Shown: one piece after another, positions 25,061 through 35,000 of the stretch
Layout of the letters: each line of letters begins with the position of its first letter
Numbering within the stretch: position 1 is the stretch's first letter
Assembly (NCBI RefSeq): GCF_003308995.1
Contig: NZ_QFFJ01000002.1
Location: 2,418,001 to 2,482,000 of the forward strand
From: Chitinophaga flava
Lineage (GTDB): Bacteria > Bacteroidota > Bacteroidia > Chitinophagales > Chitinophagaceae
Reading direction: 5' to 3'
Length of the DNA: 64,000 nt
Translations under genes and position numbers: made by a program
The notes under the pieces: model-generated
Database searches by the model: none
What the model saw: the letters and a program-made list of their open reading frames with translations, nothing else
Told to the model about the DNA's origin: nothing

Positions 25061-28000
25061 ATGATTGCAAATACATTCATAAAAAGACCCGTGACAGCCA
25101 TCGTTACATCTATTGTACTGGTGGTATCAGGGGCGCTTAGTATCCTCAATCTTCCTGTAGACCAGTATCCGGACATTACACCTCCCATTGTGCAGGTCAA
25201 TGCGCAGTTTACCGGAGCAGACGCACAAACCGTAGAACAAACCGTGGCCACGCCCATAGAGGAGCAGGTAAACGGTACGCCCGGCATGGAATATATGCAG
25301 AGCAACAGTACCAACAATGGTTTAATGACTCTCAATGTGACCTTCGGTATCGGTACCGATATCGACATCGCTACCCTGGATGTGCAGAACAGGGTAAGCA
25401 TCGCCAATCCATTGTTGCCTTCGGTGGCCAGCCGTCTGGGTATCACTGTCCGCGCCGTAAACCCGAGCATGCTGATGATGGTGGCCTTGTACTCACCCAG
25501 AGGCACACACGATATTACCTTCCTGGACAACTATACGAATATCTTTGTACAGGATGCACTGCTGCGTATTAAAGGCGTAGGGAGCATCAACCGCTTTACT
25601 GATGACTTCAGTATGCGTATCTGGCTCAACCCGGAGAAAATGGCTTCATACGGCCTCACACCCCAGGATATCATCACGGCACTGAATGCACAGAACGTAC
25701 AGGTGGCAGCAGGATCGGCCGGCGTGCCGCCACAGCTGCCTACACAGACCTTCGAGATCGGGATACTGGTCAACGGCCGTCTCAGCAAGGTGTCTGAATT
25801 TGAGCAGATCATTGTTAAAACAAATCCCCAGACCGGAGAGCTGGTATATTTGAAAGATGTGGCCAGGGTGGAACTGGGCAAGTTCACCTTCTCCAGCAAT
25901 TCGTTTGTAGACGGACACCGTGCTTCTTATCTGCGTATTTATCAGGCTCCGGGCAGTAATGCCCTGGAAACAGCCACTGCCATCTATAAGGAGCTGGCGC
26001 TGCTCAGAAAAAATTTCCCGGCAGATGTGGAATACAGTGTCCCCTTTGAATCAGTGACTGTGGTAAAAGTGTCTATGAAAGACGTGGTGCTCACGCTGAT
26101 CATGACACTGATACTGGTAGCGATAGTAGTGTTTGTATTCCTGCAGAACTGGCGCGCTACGCTGATTCCCGTGCTAGCCATTCCTGTTTCTATTTTCGGA
26201 ACGTTCTGCTTTTTTATACCACTGGGATTTACGATCAATACACTGACCATGTTCGGTTTTGTGCTGGCCATTGGTATTGTGGTAGATGATGCCATCATTG
26301 TGGTGGAAGCAGTACAGCATTACATGGACCAGGAAGGTATGTCTGCTAAGGAAGCTACCTATCACGCGATGAAAGATATCTCTGCACCGGTGGTGGCCAT
26401 TGCACTGATACTAGCGTCGGTATTTGTGCCGGTAGGCTTTATTCCGGGTATTGTAGGCCGCCTTTATCAGCAGTTTGCCATTACCATTGCCATATCGGTA
26501 ATCATCTCTGCCTTCATAGCGTTGTCGCTCACCCCGGCACTATGTACACTGTTGCTGAAACCTACCGTTATCAGGAAAGAAGCTACCGGGCTGAATAAAA
26601 TATTCTTCCGCTTCAATAACTGGTTCGATCAATTGACGGAACATTATTCTGCCGGCGTGAAACGCAGTATACAGCTGTCCCGGTTGGTAGTCATTATACT
26701 CGTTTGTATTTGTATAGGCGCATATTTACTTTTTAAGGTGAAGCCATCCGGTTTTATTCCTTCGGAAGATGATGGCAACCTGTATGTGACGTTTCAATTG
26801 CCCGCCGGGGCTTCTACGGCACAGTCGGTGAGCATCATGGCACAGCTGATGAAGGTGGTGGCTGAAACGCCGGGTGTGGCGCACTATGCGGCGCTGTCAG
26901 GACTGAATGTGGTGACCAATGCCACCAATTCCAACTGCGGTACTATTTACATACAGCTTCGTCCATGGGAAGCGCGGAAGACCAGTAAAGTACGGGTACC
27001 AGGTATTATGCGCGTGATGAGGGAAAGGATTGCAGAAGCGGGCATCAAAGGCGCTACAGTACAGGTGATACAGCCTTCTCCCATCCCGGGAGTAGGGGCC
27101 ACAGTAGGTTTTAGTGCACAGATAGAACAGCGCAGTACTAATGATGACATTCACCAGTTTGAAAATGTAGTGAAGAAGTTTGTAGCGGCTGCCAATCAGC
27201 ATCCGGCTATCACCAATGCCAATACTTATTTTGCTGCCCAAACACCCAGCTACAACCTGACAGTAGACAGAGAGAAATGTGAGAAGCTGGGCGTGAACAT
27301 CGGAGATGTGTTTACCACCATCCAGGCTTTTATGGGAAGTTTGTACATCAACGATTTTACTGCCTATAACCGTACCTTCCATGTGGTGGTGCAGGCAGAT
27401 ACCACCTTCCGGAGCATGATCTCCGATATGAATAAATATTACGTGCGCAACCAGGCCGGTACCATGCTGCCGCTGGGGACCCTGGTCAACTACCAGCCTG
27501 CGGAAGCAGCGCCGCTGATCTCTCATTTTAATGTATTCCGCTCCGCCGAGGTGGATGGCGCTACAACAGAAGGACATAGCAGCACCGATGCCCTTAATGC
27601 CTTACAGGATATTGCTGCCCAAGTGCTCCCGCAGGGTTATGCCCTGGAGTTTTCCGGTCTGAGTTATGAAGAGATCCGGGCAGGATCTACTACCATCTAT
27701 ATTTTCCTGTTCTCTATCACTTTTGTATTTCTGTTTCTGGCAGCATTGTACGAAAGCTGGTCGGTGCCCTTTTCGGTATTGTTGTCGGTACCCATTGGTG
27801 CATTTGGCGCTATTCTTACCCTGGTGCTGGTGCCGGGCCTGACAAACAACGTATATGCACAGATAGGGCTGGTCACACTCATTGGCCTGGCCGCTAAAAA
27901 CGCCATTCTGATTGTGGAATTTGCTAAGGTGAGGGTAGATCGTGGGGAAGACCTGCTGGAGTCCACGCTGGAGGCAGTGCGTTTACGTTTACGCCCTATC

Positions 28001-28339
28001 GTGATGACCTCCATGGCATTTATTTTAGGGGTGATGCCTTTGGTGCTGGCCACCGGCGCTGGAGCCGTCTCCCGCCGGACAATCGGTTTTACGGTACTGG
28101 GAGGCATGACCGCAGCCACCACCATCGCCATATTTGTGGTGCCTGTTTTATTTGTGGTCATCACCCGTTTGTCTTATGGAAAAGATAAGCTGGCCTGGTT
28201 AAAAGCACATCATGAAGAACTGATGGTAAAGGCACAGAAAGTAGAACAGCAGGATATCGACGCACAACTGGAATATGAGATCGCCAAAGCCAGAGAACAA
28301 CATGATGAAGAGATGCGTTCACAAAACGGTAATACCTGA
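25061..28339 (+). CDS. RND (HAE1-type) efflux pump, copy 1
   Basis: 1092 residues with the inner-membrane AcrB architecture: the first transmembrane helix follows MIANTFIKRPVTAIVTSIVL, two large periplasmic loops, and 12 membrane helices. The proton-relay aspartates lie in LAIGIVVDDAIIVVE and the partner lysine in LAAKNAILIVEFAK. The porter motif DVQNRVSIANPLLP and FIPSEDDGNL are also typical. The frame extends 93 bp further upstream, but the conserved N-terminus fixes the start at 25061. It exports hydrophobic compounds or drugs by proton antiport. 22 bp separate it from a very similar second pump. The C-terminal tail (about 45 residues) is charged and cytoplasmic. Confidence 0.9.
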   Translation: MIANTFIKRPVTAIVTSIVLVVSGALSILNLPVDQYPDITPPIVQVNAQFTGADAQTVEQTVATPIEEQVNGTPGMEYMQSNSTNNGLMTLNVTFGIGTDIDIATLDVQNRVSIANPLLPSVASRLGITVRAVNPSMLMMVALYSPRGTHDITFLDNYTNIFVQDALLRIKGVGSINRFTDDFSMRIWLNPEKMASYGLTPQDIITALNAQNVQVAAGSAGVPPQLPTQTFEIGILVNGRLSKVSEFEQIIVKTNPQTGELVYLKDVARVELGKFTFSSNSFVDGHRASYLRIYQAPGSNALETATAIYKELALLRKNFPADVEYSVPFESVTVVKVSMKDVVLTLIMTLILVAIVVFVFLQNWRATLIPVLAIPVSIFGTFCFFIPLGFTINTLTMFGFVLAIGIVVDDAIIVVEAVQHYMDQEGMSAKEATYHAMKDISAPVVAIALILASVFVPVGFIPGIVGRLYQQFAITIAISVIISAFIALSLTPALCTLLLKPTVIRKEATGLNKIFFRFNNWFDQLTEHYSAGVKRSIQLSRLVVIILVCICIGAYLLFKVKPSGFIPSEDDGNLYVTFQLPAGASTAQSVSIMAQLMKVVAETPGVAHYAALSGLNVVTNATNSNCGTIYIQLRPWEARKTSKVRVPGIMRVMRERIAEAGIKGATVQVIQPSPIPGVGATVGFSAQIEQRSTNDDIHQFENVVKKFVAAANQHPAITNANTYFAAQTPSYNLTVDREKCEKLGVNIGDVFTTIQAFMGSLYINDFTAYNRTFHVVVQADTTFRSMISDMNKYYVRNQAGTMLPLGTLVNYQPAEAAPLISHFNVFRSAEVDGATTEGHSSTDALNALQDIAAQVLPQGYALEFSGLSYEEIRAGSTTIYIFLFSITFVFLFLAALYESWSVPFSVLLSVPIGAFGAILTLVLVPGLTNNVYAQIGLVTLIGLAAKNAILIVEFAKVRVDRGEDLLESTLEAVRLRLRPIVMTSMAFILGVMPLVLATGAGAVSRRTIGFTVLGGMTAATTIAIFVVPVLFVVITRLSYGKDKLAWLKAHHEELMVKAQKVEQQDIDAQLEYEIAKAREQHDEEMRSQNGNT

Positions 28340-28361
28340 ACGGCTATAGCATAAGGTAAAC

Positions 28362-31300
28362 ATGATCGCTAATACTTTCATAAAAAGGCCGGTAACGGCC
28401 ATTGTCATTTCATTAGTATTAATGATCTCGGGTATCGTATGTATTTTTAATCTGGCTGTAGATCAGTACCCCAACATATCGCCACCTTCCGTGTCTGTTT
28501 CCGGCTCGTACACCGGTGCTGATGCGGAAACAGTAGAACAAACGGTGGCCATCCCCATAGAAGAACAGGTGAACGGCGTGCCGGGCATGCGTTATATGCA
28601 GAGCACCAGCACCAATACAGGCTCGGTTAGTATCAGGGTGACTTTTGACATCGGTACCAATGTGCGTATTGCAGCGCTGAACGTACAGAACAGGGTAGGC
28701 ATTGCCAAACCACTGCTGCCTTCGGTAGTAAGCCAGCTGGGGCTGACTGTGCGCGCCAGTAATCCGGATATGCTGATGATGGTGGCCATCTATTCCCCTC
28801 ATCAATCCCATAATATCAACTTTGTCAACAACTACGCCTATTCTTATCTGCAGGACGCGTTGCTGCGTGTGCCGGGCGTAGGTGATGTAACCGTACGTGC
28901 CGATCCTTTCAGTATGCGTATCTGGATGGACCCGCAAAAAATGGCCGCCTATGGTATCACCACCGGTGATGTGAGAACAGCACTCAGTGAGCAGAACGCC
29001 TATCTCGCTGCCGGCGCTGTGGGCGAGCCTCCCCAGCAGTCCGATCAGGTGTTTGAAAGAACGATCATCGTTAACGGGCAGCTTAATAAGCCTGAACAGT
29101 TTGAGAAAGTAATCGTAAAAAACATACCGGGAACCGGCGAACTGGTATATCTGAAAGATATTGCCCGGGTAGAACTGGGCAAGTTCACCTTTTCTGCCAA
29201 CTCCTTTATGGATGGCAAGCCCTCGGCTTATGTGATGGTATACCAGGCGCCAGGTAGTAACGCCCTGCAAACAGCGGATAATGTGTACAAGACGATGGAG
29301 GAACTGAAAAAGACTTTTCCCAACGATCTGGATTACGAGGTCCCTTTTGAATCCGTGACTATTATCAGGGTGTCTATGTCTGAAGTCGTGAAAACACTGC
29401 TGCAGGCGCTGGGGCTGGTGGCAGTGGTGGTGTTCCTCTTCCTGCAAAATCTCCGTTCCACGCTTATTCCTGTTTTCGCGATCCCTGTTTCTATTCTGGC
29501 CACCTTTATTTTCTTCATCCCGCTGGGTTTTACCATTAATACCCTTTCCATGTTTGGCTTTGTGCTGGCCATTGGTATTGTGGTGGATGATGCCATTATT
29601 GTGGTAGAAGCAGTACAGCATTATATTGATCACCAGGGCATGTCGCCGAAAGAAGCCACCTATCATGCTATGAAGGAGATTTCTGCGCCGGTGGTGGCCA
29701 TCGCTCTGATACTGGCATCCGTATTTGTGCCGGTAGGATTTATCCCCGGCATTGTGGGGCGGCTGTATCAGCAGTTTGCTATCACTATCGCCATTTCCGT
29801 TATCCTGTCTGCTTTTGTGGCGTTATCACTCACTCCGGCTTTGTGCTCTATTCTCCTGAAACCTTCCCATGCCAACAAAAAGCCGGGCTTCATTGGTCGT
29901 ATCTTCGAGCGTTACAACAAATGGTTTGAGCGGGTTACCAATAGTTATTCCAAAGGCGTTAAAAAATGTATCCAGCATGGAAGGTATGTGATCATCTTCC
30001 TGATCATCCTTTGTATCGCGACGGTATATCTTTTTAAAGTAAAACCCTCCGGCTTTATTCCGCCGGAAGATGGAGGCCGCTTGTATATTACCTATCAGTT
30101 GCCCGAAGGAACAGCTACTACCCATTCTGTGGAAACGATCAAAAAAATCATGAAGATCATAGGAGAGGTGCCGGGAGTAGCCCATTACTCGGCACTCTCC
30201 GGACTGAATATCCTCAACGGCGGCTCCAACTCCAACAATGGCAGTATCTTTTGTATGCTGAAACCCTGGGATGAGCGGACCACACCAGAGACCCGTTTTC
30301 CTGGTATTATCAATGTCATCAAAAAACGGATTGCCCAGGCCGGCATCATCAATGCCAATGTAGTGGTGACACAGCCTCCGCCCATCCGGGGCATCGGACA
30401 GGCTTCCGGTTTTTCCATGCAGATACAACAGGGCAATACCAACGACGACCTGCATCAGTTTGAAGCCGTAGTGCAGCGGTTCCTGGCGGAATGTAAAAAA
30501 TACCCGGCCATCGCAACCGCTTATTGTTATTATTCGGCACATACGCCTAACTATCGCCTTACGGTAGACCGGGAAAAATGTCAGAAGCTGGGTGTCAACA
30601 TCGCCGATGTGTATAATGCGATGCAGGCCAATATGGGCAGTCTGCTGATCAATAACTTCACCCTGTACAACCGCACCTTCCACGTGGTGGTGCAGGCAGA
30701 TACGGTCTTCAGGGCGCTGATCTCGGATATGAACAATTATTATGTGCGTAATCAGGCAGGTACTATGGTGCCCATCAGCACTATGATCAGCTACATGCCT
30801 ACAGAAACGGCTCCGCTGATCACACATTTTAACATTTTCCGCTCCGCAGAAGTAGATGGTAATACACCGCCGGGATATAGTACAGGTCAGGGTATAGCAG
30901 CACTGAAGGAAGTCGCTGCCAAAGTATTGCCACGGGGATATACCTACGAATTTTCAGGGCTTAGTTATGAAGAAATCAGGGCCGGTTCTACGACCGTTTA
31001 TATTTTTACTTTCTCTATCATCTTTGTATTCCTGTTTCTGGCTGCCTTGTATGAAAGCTGGTCGGTACCGTTTTCCGTGTTGCTGGCCGTACCGATCAGT
31101 GCCTTCGGCGCTATTCTGACACTTACTTTTATTCCGTTGTTGTCTAACAACGTATATGCGCAGATAGGTCTGATAACATTAATTGGTCTTTCATCGAAGA
31201 ATGCCATTTTGATCGTGGAGTTTGCCAAAGAGCGGGTAGACAGGGGAGAAGGGCTGATACGGTCCACCCTGCAGGCGGTAAAACTGCGTCTGCGCCCGAT

Positions 31301-31634
31301 TATCATGACTTCTATGGCATTTATCCTGGGCGTATTGCCGTTGGCGTTAGCTACCGGAGCAGGAGCCGTATCACGCAACACGATTGGTTTTACCGTGTTG
31401 GGCGGTATGATCGCTTCTACCTCAATGGCGATCTTTATTGTGCCGGTATTGTTTGTGTTGTTTACCCGGTGGTCATATGGTAAAAAGGAATTGGCCTGGC
31501 TGGAAGCGCATCACGAGGAACTGATGGAGAAAGCCCGCAAAATAGAAGAACAGAATATAGACCCCGTACTGGAATATGAAATAGCCTCTGCCCGCCAACA
31601 AAATGAAGAAGAAAAAGGAAAGAAGGAAGATTAA
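28362..31634 (+). CDS. RND (HAE1-type) efflux pump, copy 2
   Basis: 1090 residues, strongly similar to copy 1 along its full length: MIANTFIKRPVTAIVISLVL at the start, LAIGIVVDDAIIVVEAVQHY with the two relay aspartates, LSSKNAILIVEFAKERVDRG with the lysine, and FIPPEDGGRLYITYQLPEG. Both copies keep the catalytic residues, so neither looks like a pseudogene. Differences concentrate in the periplasmic porter loops (for example SGSYTGADAETVEQTVAI against copy 1). One adaptor and one TolC serve both, which suggests either a hetero-trimer as in MdtBC or two pumps with different substrates. It is the last gene of the operon. Confidence 0.9.
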   Translation: MIANTFIKRPVTAIVISLVLMISGIVCIFNLAVDQYPNISPPSVSVSGSYTGADAETVEQTVAIPIEEQVNGVPGMRYMQSTSTNTGSVSIRVTFDIGTNVRIAALNVQNRVGIAKPLLPSVVSQLGLTVRASNPDMLMMVAIYSPHQSHNINFVNNYAYSYLQDALLRVPGVGDVTVRADPFSMRIWMDPQKMAAYGITTGDVRTALSEQNAYLAAGAVGEPPQQSDQVFERTIIVNGQLNKPEQFEKVIVKNIPGTGELVYLKDIARVELGKFTFSANSFMDGKPSAYVMVYQAPGSNALQTADNVYKTMEELKKTFPNDLDYEVPFESVTIIRVSMSEVVKTLLQALGLVAVVVFLFLQNLRSTLIPVFAIPVSILATFIFFIPLGFTINTLSMFGFVLAIGIVVDDAIIVVEAVQHYIDHQGMSPKEATYHAMKEISAPVVAIALILASVFVPVGFIPGIVGRLYQQFAITIAISVILSAFVALSLTPALCSILLKPSHANKKPGFIGRIFERYNKWFERVTNSYSKGVKKCIQHGRYVIIFLIILCIATVYLFKVKPSGFIPPEDGGRLYITYQLPEGTATTHSVETIKKIMKIIGEVPGVAHYSALSGLNILNGGSNSNNGSIFCMLKPWDERTTPETRFPGIINVIKKRIAQAGIINANVVVTQPPPIRGIGQASGFSMQIQQGNTNDDLHQFEAVVQRFLAECKKYPAIATAYCYYSAHTPNYRLTVDREKCQKLGVNIADVYNAMQANMGSLLINNFTLYNRTFHVVVQADTVFRALISDMNNYYVRNQAGTMVPISTMISYMPTETAPLITHFNIFRSAEVDGNTPPGYSTGQGIAALKEVAAKVLPRGYTYEFSGLSYEEIRAGSTTVYIFTFSIIFVFLFLAALYESWSVPFSVLLAVPISAFGAILTLTFIPLLSNNVYAQIGLITLIGLSSKNAILIVEFAKERVDRGEGLIRSTLQAVKLRLRPIIMTSMAFILGVLPLALATGAGAVSRNTIGFTVLGGMIASTSMAIFIVPVLFVLFTRWSYGKKELAWLEAHHEELMEKARKIEEQNIDPVLEYEIASARQQNEEEKGKKED

Positions 31635-32040
31635 CCCAAATAGGTTCATGTAGTAAAATTTCTACATGTATTTAGAATATTTCCTACACGCTGGACACGG
31701 CCATTGATCTACCTTGCCAATTGAATTATCCATGTAATATAATGAAGACCCTTGAATAAGGCAAAACCATCCGTTGGCCATATCCGGATCACTATATTCC
31801 CGGGATAGACCTGTTTTTACTAATAATTATAACTCCTGATTTATGGTAAAATTTTACAAAAGTTATTTGCGAAAGCCGCTTCTTTTAATGTTTGACTCCA
31901 AAAATCGTTTAGCCCTTACAGTTATCTTCTGTTAGCCATTTTTTATCCAATGATACGTTTGTGCTGCTTACCAGGTCAACTAAAGACCACTGGAGCGGGG
32001 CAATAATATTTTAGTTTATAGCAAGAAGTCATATCCGAGA
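31635..32040 (+). promoter_or_regulatory. Upstream region of the giant adhesin gene
   Basis: 406 bp without a gene. It contains a hairpin CATGTAG/CTACATG (31647-31653 and 31662-31668) just after the RND operon, which could end that transcript but lacks a T-run. A perfect 12-bp palindrome GTAAAATTTTAC lies at 31846-31857. TACGTTTG at 31954-31961 matches the -7 consensus TAnnTTTG fully, about 80 bp before the ATG. A -33 TTG is not clear. No small open frame was convincing. Confidence 0.45.
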
Positions 32041-35000
32041 ATGTTTATGCAATTATTATTCAAGATTTACAGGACTATGGTGGGCCATATACGGCAAAAA
32101 ACTGGTAGCTACCGGCTCCGGGCAGTATATGCTGTTTCCCTGCTGCTGATGGCGCTGTTGGTACAACAGATAGCTGTCGGAAGATTGCTGCCCGATATTA
32201 AGGGAGCCTGGAGGAAAGCGATGACGGACCACTTATCTGCCAGCAGTAGTGCCAGCAGGATGCGGGCTGCTACTCCGCCGGTGCCGGGAGGCGTAACGGG
32301 TTCGTTATTATGGTTACGGGCAGATGATGCCGCCAGTAACGGAGGGTCCTGGAAGGATTATACCGGCAATGGCGTTGCCGGGACACAGGCCAATGCGGCG
32401 TTAAAACCAGTGGTGAATGATGGCGCATTAAACTTCAACTATGCGTATGTGTTCAATGGTACCAGCTATTTGCAGATACCCCTGAATTCAATTAAAGCTT
32501 CTTTCCCGTTTGCCAATGCTCCCCGTACGATCATTGCAGTAGGAGCGCCTTCAAAGACATTGCTCAGCGGTGACCATGCGATGATGTTTGCCTATGGCGA
32601 AACAGGTGATGGTACTGGTACCTATATTGGTATGGTAGCAGGCGGTGATGGGCGTGCCAGCTTTGGAGGGTATAGCGCCGGGGGAAACTATAATATTATT
32701 ATGCCTGCGGGAACTATGCTAACAAATGGTACCTATATTATGGGTGGCCGCTATGATGGTTCCAATTCTTTCCTGGACCTGAATGCAACCATGATTGGTA
32801 GTATTACAGGGGCTGTCTGGAAAACCAAAAATACCCAGGATGCTGTTATAGGCCGTGGTTCTATTATGAATCAGACTAATCCAAGTTACTGGCAAGGTAA
32901 AACCGCAGAGATCATTGTGTATGACCATGCGTTAAATGCCGCAGAACAGCAACGGGTATATTCCTATCTGTCACTTAAATATGGTGTTACCATGAACAAG
33001 GGAGCTCAGAACTACCTGGCTTCTGACGGTTCCACCTTCTGGAGGGCTGATGCTACCTATAAAAACAGGATTACCGGCATCGGCCGGGATGATGTTAATG
33101 GTTTAAATACCAAACAATCCCTCAATATAGATACGGGCATGGTGACTATGTCGCTGGGTAACGGTATCGCCCCTACGAACAGTCAGAATACCAATGTGAT
33201 TTCCAATGATAAATCATTCCTGGTACTGGCAGATAATGGACAGGCTACATCGATTTATAACTATGCGGTGCCTGGTAAAAAAGTTACCTACCGCATGCCC
33301 AGAATCTGGAAGGTGAATAAAACCAACTGGAGTGATCAGTCTGTTACCTTAAAGGCAGATGTACCAGGTAACAGCGTATACCTGCTGATCAGCCGTACAG
33401 ACCCTAATTTTGGTACCATTGATCAGGAACTGCTGCTGAATCCCGATAAAACCATTACGCTCAATAGCAGCCTCATTCCGGATGGGGCCTATGTTACGTT
33501 TGCTACTTTTGTGAAATATCCGGGTGGTGTACCGGGCGCTTTACTGTGGCTGCGACCAGACATAGGTATTTCCAACGTCGATAATACCCCTGTTAGTACC
33601 TGGGCAGATTATGCGTATAACAATAATGCCACGCAGACAACTGCCACGCTTCAGCCTAAGTACATGAATAACCCTGCCGATAATGTCAACTATAACCCGG
33701 TAGTAAAGTTTGATGGGGTCAATTATTTGAGTCTGGATGCTAACAAGCTTCCCCTGGCAACAAGCCCAAGAACTTTTATAGGAACCGGATTTATAAATAC
33801 AGGGGGTAATGGTAACAAGTATATTTTAGCTTATGGAGGTAGAGGTACCGGGCTAGGAATGGGACTGGCCAGTGTGGGTGGAATTGGTGCTTTTGTAGGA
33901 TTTAATGACTATCTGGGCACTCCCGTAAATCCTTTTTGGCAGCCGGGGCAGTTTAATGAATTTACGGCGTTGTGGGCTGGTAATAGTGCCAGTATTTTCA
34001 GTAAAGGTGTGGGGTTGGCCAACACTGCCAAAATGTGGAATACAACTGCCGGCACCGGTGCTGGTATTGGTGGTACCCCTTGGGGAACTAATGAATACTG
34101 GAATGGTCCTATAGGTGATATAATAGTTTATAATAACGTTGTAGTACCTAATGACCGGCAGCGTATTTATACCTACCTGGCTATCAAGTACGGCTATACG
34201 CTGGATCAGACTACTCCAACAAATTATATAGCTACAGACGGAACCACCAAAGTATGGACGGCGTCCGTCAATACTGTTTATAATAAAAATATCACCGGTA
34301 TTGGTCGTGATGATACGGAAGACCTGATGCAGAAACAATCCCGCAGCATTAATCCGGGATTACATCCCATCATAGGTCTGGGTAATATCGCAGCTACCAA
34401 CACCGCTAACGCCAATGCTTTCCCGACGGACTTGTCTTACCTGGTTTGGGGAGATGATGGAGGCGCTACAACGTTTTCAGTTACAGTTACCGGCAGGCCG
34501 GATGTGAAAAGCCGGATGGCAAGATTATGGAAAGTGCAGCAAACGGGCACCGTGGGAACGGTACAGATTGCGATCCCCAAGGATTCGCTGCCGGCTGTCT
34601 TTAGCAAAGTATACCTGGCCATCAGTCCAGATGCAGTGATTGACGGCACAGACCAGTTTATCCAGTTAACAGAAACCAATATTAACGGCGTTACCTGCTA
34701 TACCACCACCGCCAATCTGATGGATGGCCAGTATTTCACTTTCGCCGCAATGGGTGCTATGCCGGGTGGTGTATCCGGCAATACTTTGTGGGTGAGAGCA
34801 GATATGGGAGTGCAGGTGAATGCGGGCAACCAGGTACAGCAATGGTTTGATCAGGGAGGAAGTGGTAATGCTACTACCGAGCTGCGGGCATCAGCGCCCA
34901 CCAGTAATGATGTGATTACTCCATCTGCAGATATCATACAAACGCAAGGTGCTATCAACTTTAACCCGGCGGTTACCTTTACCGGTGCCATCAATAAATC

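Noticed and set aside
24583..25530. 315-codon minus-strand frame spanning the adaptor/RND junction
   Set aside because: It overlaps two clearly conserved plus-strand genes and has no recognisable domain.
28419..29666. 415-codon minus-strand frame opposite the second RND pump
   Set aside because: It is histidine- and glycine-rich shadow sequence within a well-conserved pump gene; the same region of the first pump has a different shadow pattern.
31647..31668. Rho-independent terminator of the RND operon
   Set aside because: The 7-bp A+T-containing stem has no T-run after it; it is reported only as a hairpin within the intergenic description.
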